Assembly (NCBI RefSeq): GCF_003945595.2
Contig: NW_024103452.1
Coordinates: 4,069,524-4,133,523 of the forward strand
Length of the DNA stretch: 64,000 nucleotides
From: Pipra filicauda
Taxonomy: Eukaryota > Chordata > Aves > Passeriformes > Pipridae
Direction: 5' to 3'
Part shown: piece by piece, positions 62,802-64,000 of the stretch
How positions within the stretch are numbered: the stretch's first letter is position 1
How the letters are laid out: each line of letters starts with the position of its first letter
Position numbers and translations under genes: made by a program
The notes under the pieces: model-generated
What the model saw: the letters and a program-made list of their open reading frames with translations, nothing else
What the model was told of the DNA's origin: nothing
Databases searched by the model: none

Positions 62802-64000
62802 GGTGTCTAACATAAGAAAAAAAAAGACTGAGTCTAACAGTGTCTTCTGCAATAAGTGTTTTGGTTTTTTTCAAGCATAGATAAATGTGGGGAATTCAAG
62901 TGAATCACTCACATAGAATGAATTACAGACAGTAATTTTTTGGAGGATGAAGAGAGGTTTGGGACTTCTAGAGGGATATTGAAAATAATGTGATATTGGC
63001 TTACAAAATAATTTCTCTCAAGACAACTTGCAATGCCAGAAGTGGAACAAATTCATAAGATAACCATTCTGGAAAAAGAAATTCTTTCCTTGTAACAGTG
63101 TAAATCAAAAATAACTTCATACGAGCCAGGTAAGACACAAAGCTGTGAAACAGGGCTAGTGTCAAGCATCTTTCTGCAGTGCAGAAAGTGCCTCATTGCC
63201 ACTCAATTCAGTGCCCAATGTACCATGTGGATCTTTTAAAACTTTCAGAGTAACTGACTTATCTCTAAGAAAATGATAGCCAGGCACTGGGATCAGCTCA
63301 GGGATTTGGTTCCCAGCTGGTGGATCTAAATACATTTGCAGTCCAGATAAAAGGGAGAAAGTCAAATGCATGCTGTAAAGACAGGATGCTCCCAGAAGAA
63401 CTGGCCTTACAGTATCCTTCTGTAGAGATGGTTGAAGGACCATTGATGTTGCCTGAGTGATAGGAAGATAAAGCTTTTCTGCTCTTGTGGTTTCAGCATC
63501 AGACCTTTTCTATGTAGAAAAGAAAGAAAAAAGAAATAAGGGCCTCTTTCCTTTGCTTTTGGTTTTAAGAGTGGGAAAATCTCTCACCTTCTCAACATCA
63601 CGAGATAAATGAAAAAAATTAGAAAATCAATGTTGAATAATAAATATTAATAAATATTAATAACATATTTTGTTATTTTTATAATGAAATAATTATTTCA
63701 TTTTGTACTTACATATACCCTCAATGATTTTTCTTCTTTTGGCAGTGCAAATATTTGTTGCAAGTTCGTCATCTAACCAATATGAAATGCAGGCAATACT
63801 TATGCCTCTGAGTTGTAAACAGTAGTAATATTGAAAATCCAACTCAGTCCAGGGTTAAAGAAGGGCAGGGTTAAAGAAGGAAAATCCAAATTCATAAACC
63901 ACTGAGAGAAAAGCAGAGAACTCAGCTATCCACTCTACAAAATACACTTCATGTTTCTATGCAGATGTCAGTTTAACTCTCAGCTATTTAGCACACGGAA
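62802..64000 (-). other. PCLO: PCLO intron, window edge
   Basis: AT-rich DNA that includes the exon-like minus-strand candidate at 63162-63509. A short A/T repeat (TAATAAATATTAATAAATATTAATA) lies near 63640-63665, and a duplicated 'gggttaaagaagg' occurs near 63851-63880. No other feature was recognised up to the window end. Confidence 0.5.
63162..63509 (-). other. Unassigned exon-like open segment with strong acceptor
   Basis: A long pyrimidine tract (CTTATTTCTTTTTTCTTTC, then TTTTCTACATAG) precedes a frame open for 115 codons to TGA near 63162. It contains KRSDAETTRAEKLYLPITQA, LLSGLQMYLDPPAGNQIPEL and LRDKSVTLKVLKDPHGTLGT. A donor-like GTAAGG occurs inside the frame after about 36 codons. 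The family is not recognised and the sequence is not Piccolo. It could be an exon of another same-strand transcript, a decayed gene, or chance. Confidence 0.22.

Noticed and set aside
1..64000. CRISPR arrays, operons, phage genes, tRNA or rRNA genes
   Set aside because: The window is vertebrate genomic DNA; no spaced identical repeats, cloverleaf-like segment or rRNA-like conserved block was recognised on reading.

Overview
The window carries the central part of the presynaptic active-zone scaffold gene Piccolo (PCLO, also called aczonin) on the minus strand, with three large internal coding exons. The host is probably a bird. The repeats are CR1 LINE fragments with the typical avian/reptilian tail of repeated GATTCTATG-like units, the DNA is AT-rich, and no mammalian Alu, L1 or MIR elements were recognised. 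A turtle or crocodilian cannot be excluded by eye.

Layout in gene order (high to low coordinates). 20403-64000 is intron, most likely the very long intron that splits the second Piccolo zinc finger; the exon with the first half of that finger was not found. 19182-20402 is an exon (407 codons) that starts with the last Cys pair of the finger and then carries nine 25-residue tandem repeats. 13644-19181 is an intron. 8579-13643 is a giant exon (5065 bp). 8206-8578 is a short intron. 6194-8205 is a 2012-bp exon with a coiled coil and repeated VQT motifs. 1-6193 is intron, and the next exon lies outside the window. The phases agree (0/0, 0/1, 1/0) and the three exons join into 2766 uninterrupted codons. 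Neither the protein start nor its C-terminal PDZ and C2 domains are present.

The remaining DNA is intronic: at least seven 5'-truncated CR1 copies in both orientations, a few simple repeats, and several open segments flanked by splice-like sites that I could not assign to a known gene. These are reported as low-confidence candidates.

I found no RNA genes, CRISPR, operon, phage or other novel multi-gene system. The most distinctive feature is the nine-copy 25-aa repeat array in Piccolo, which I do not recall from the human protein.
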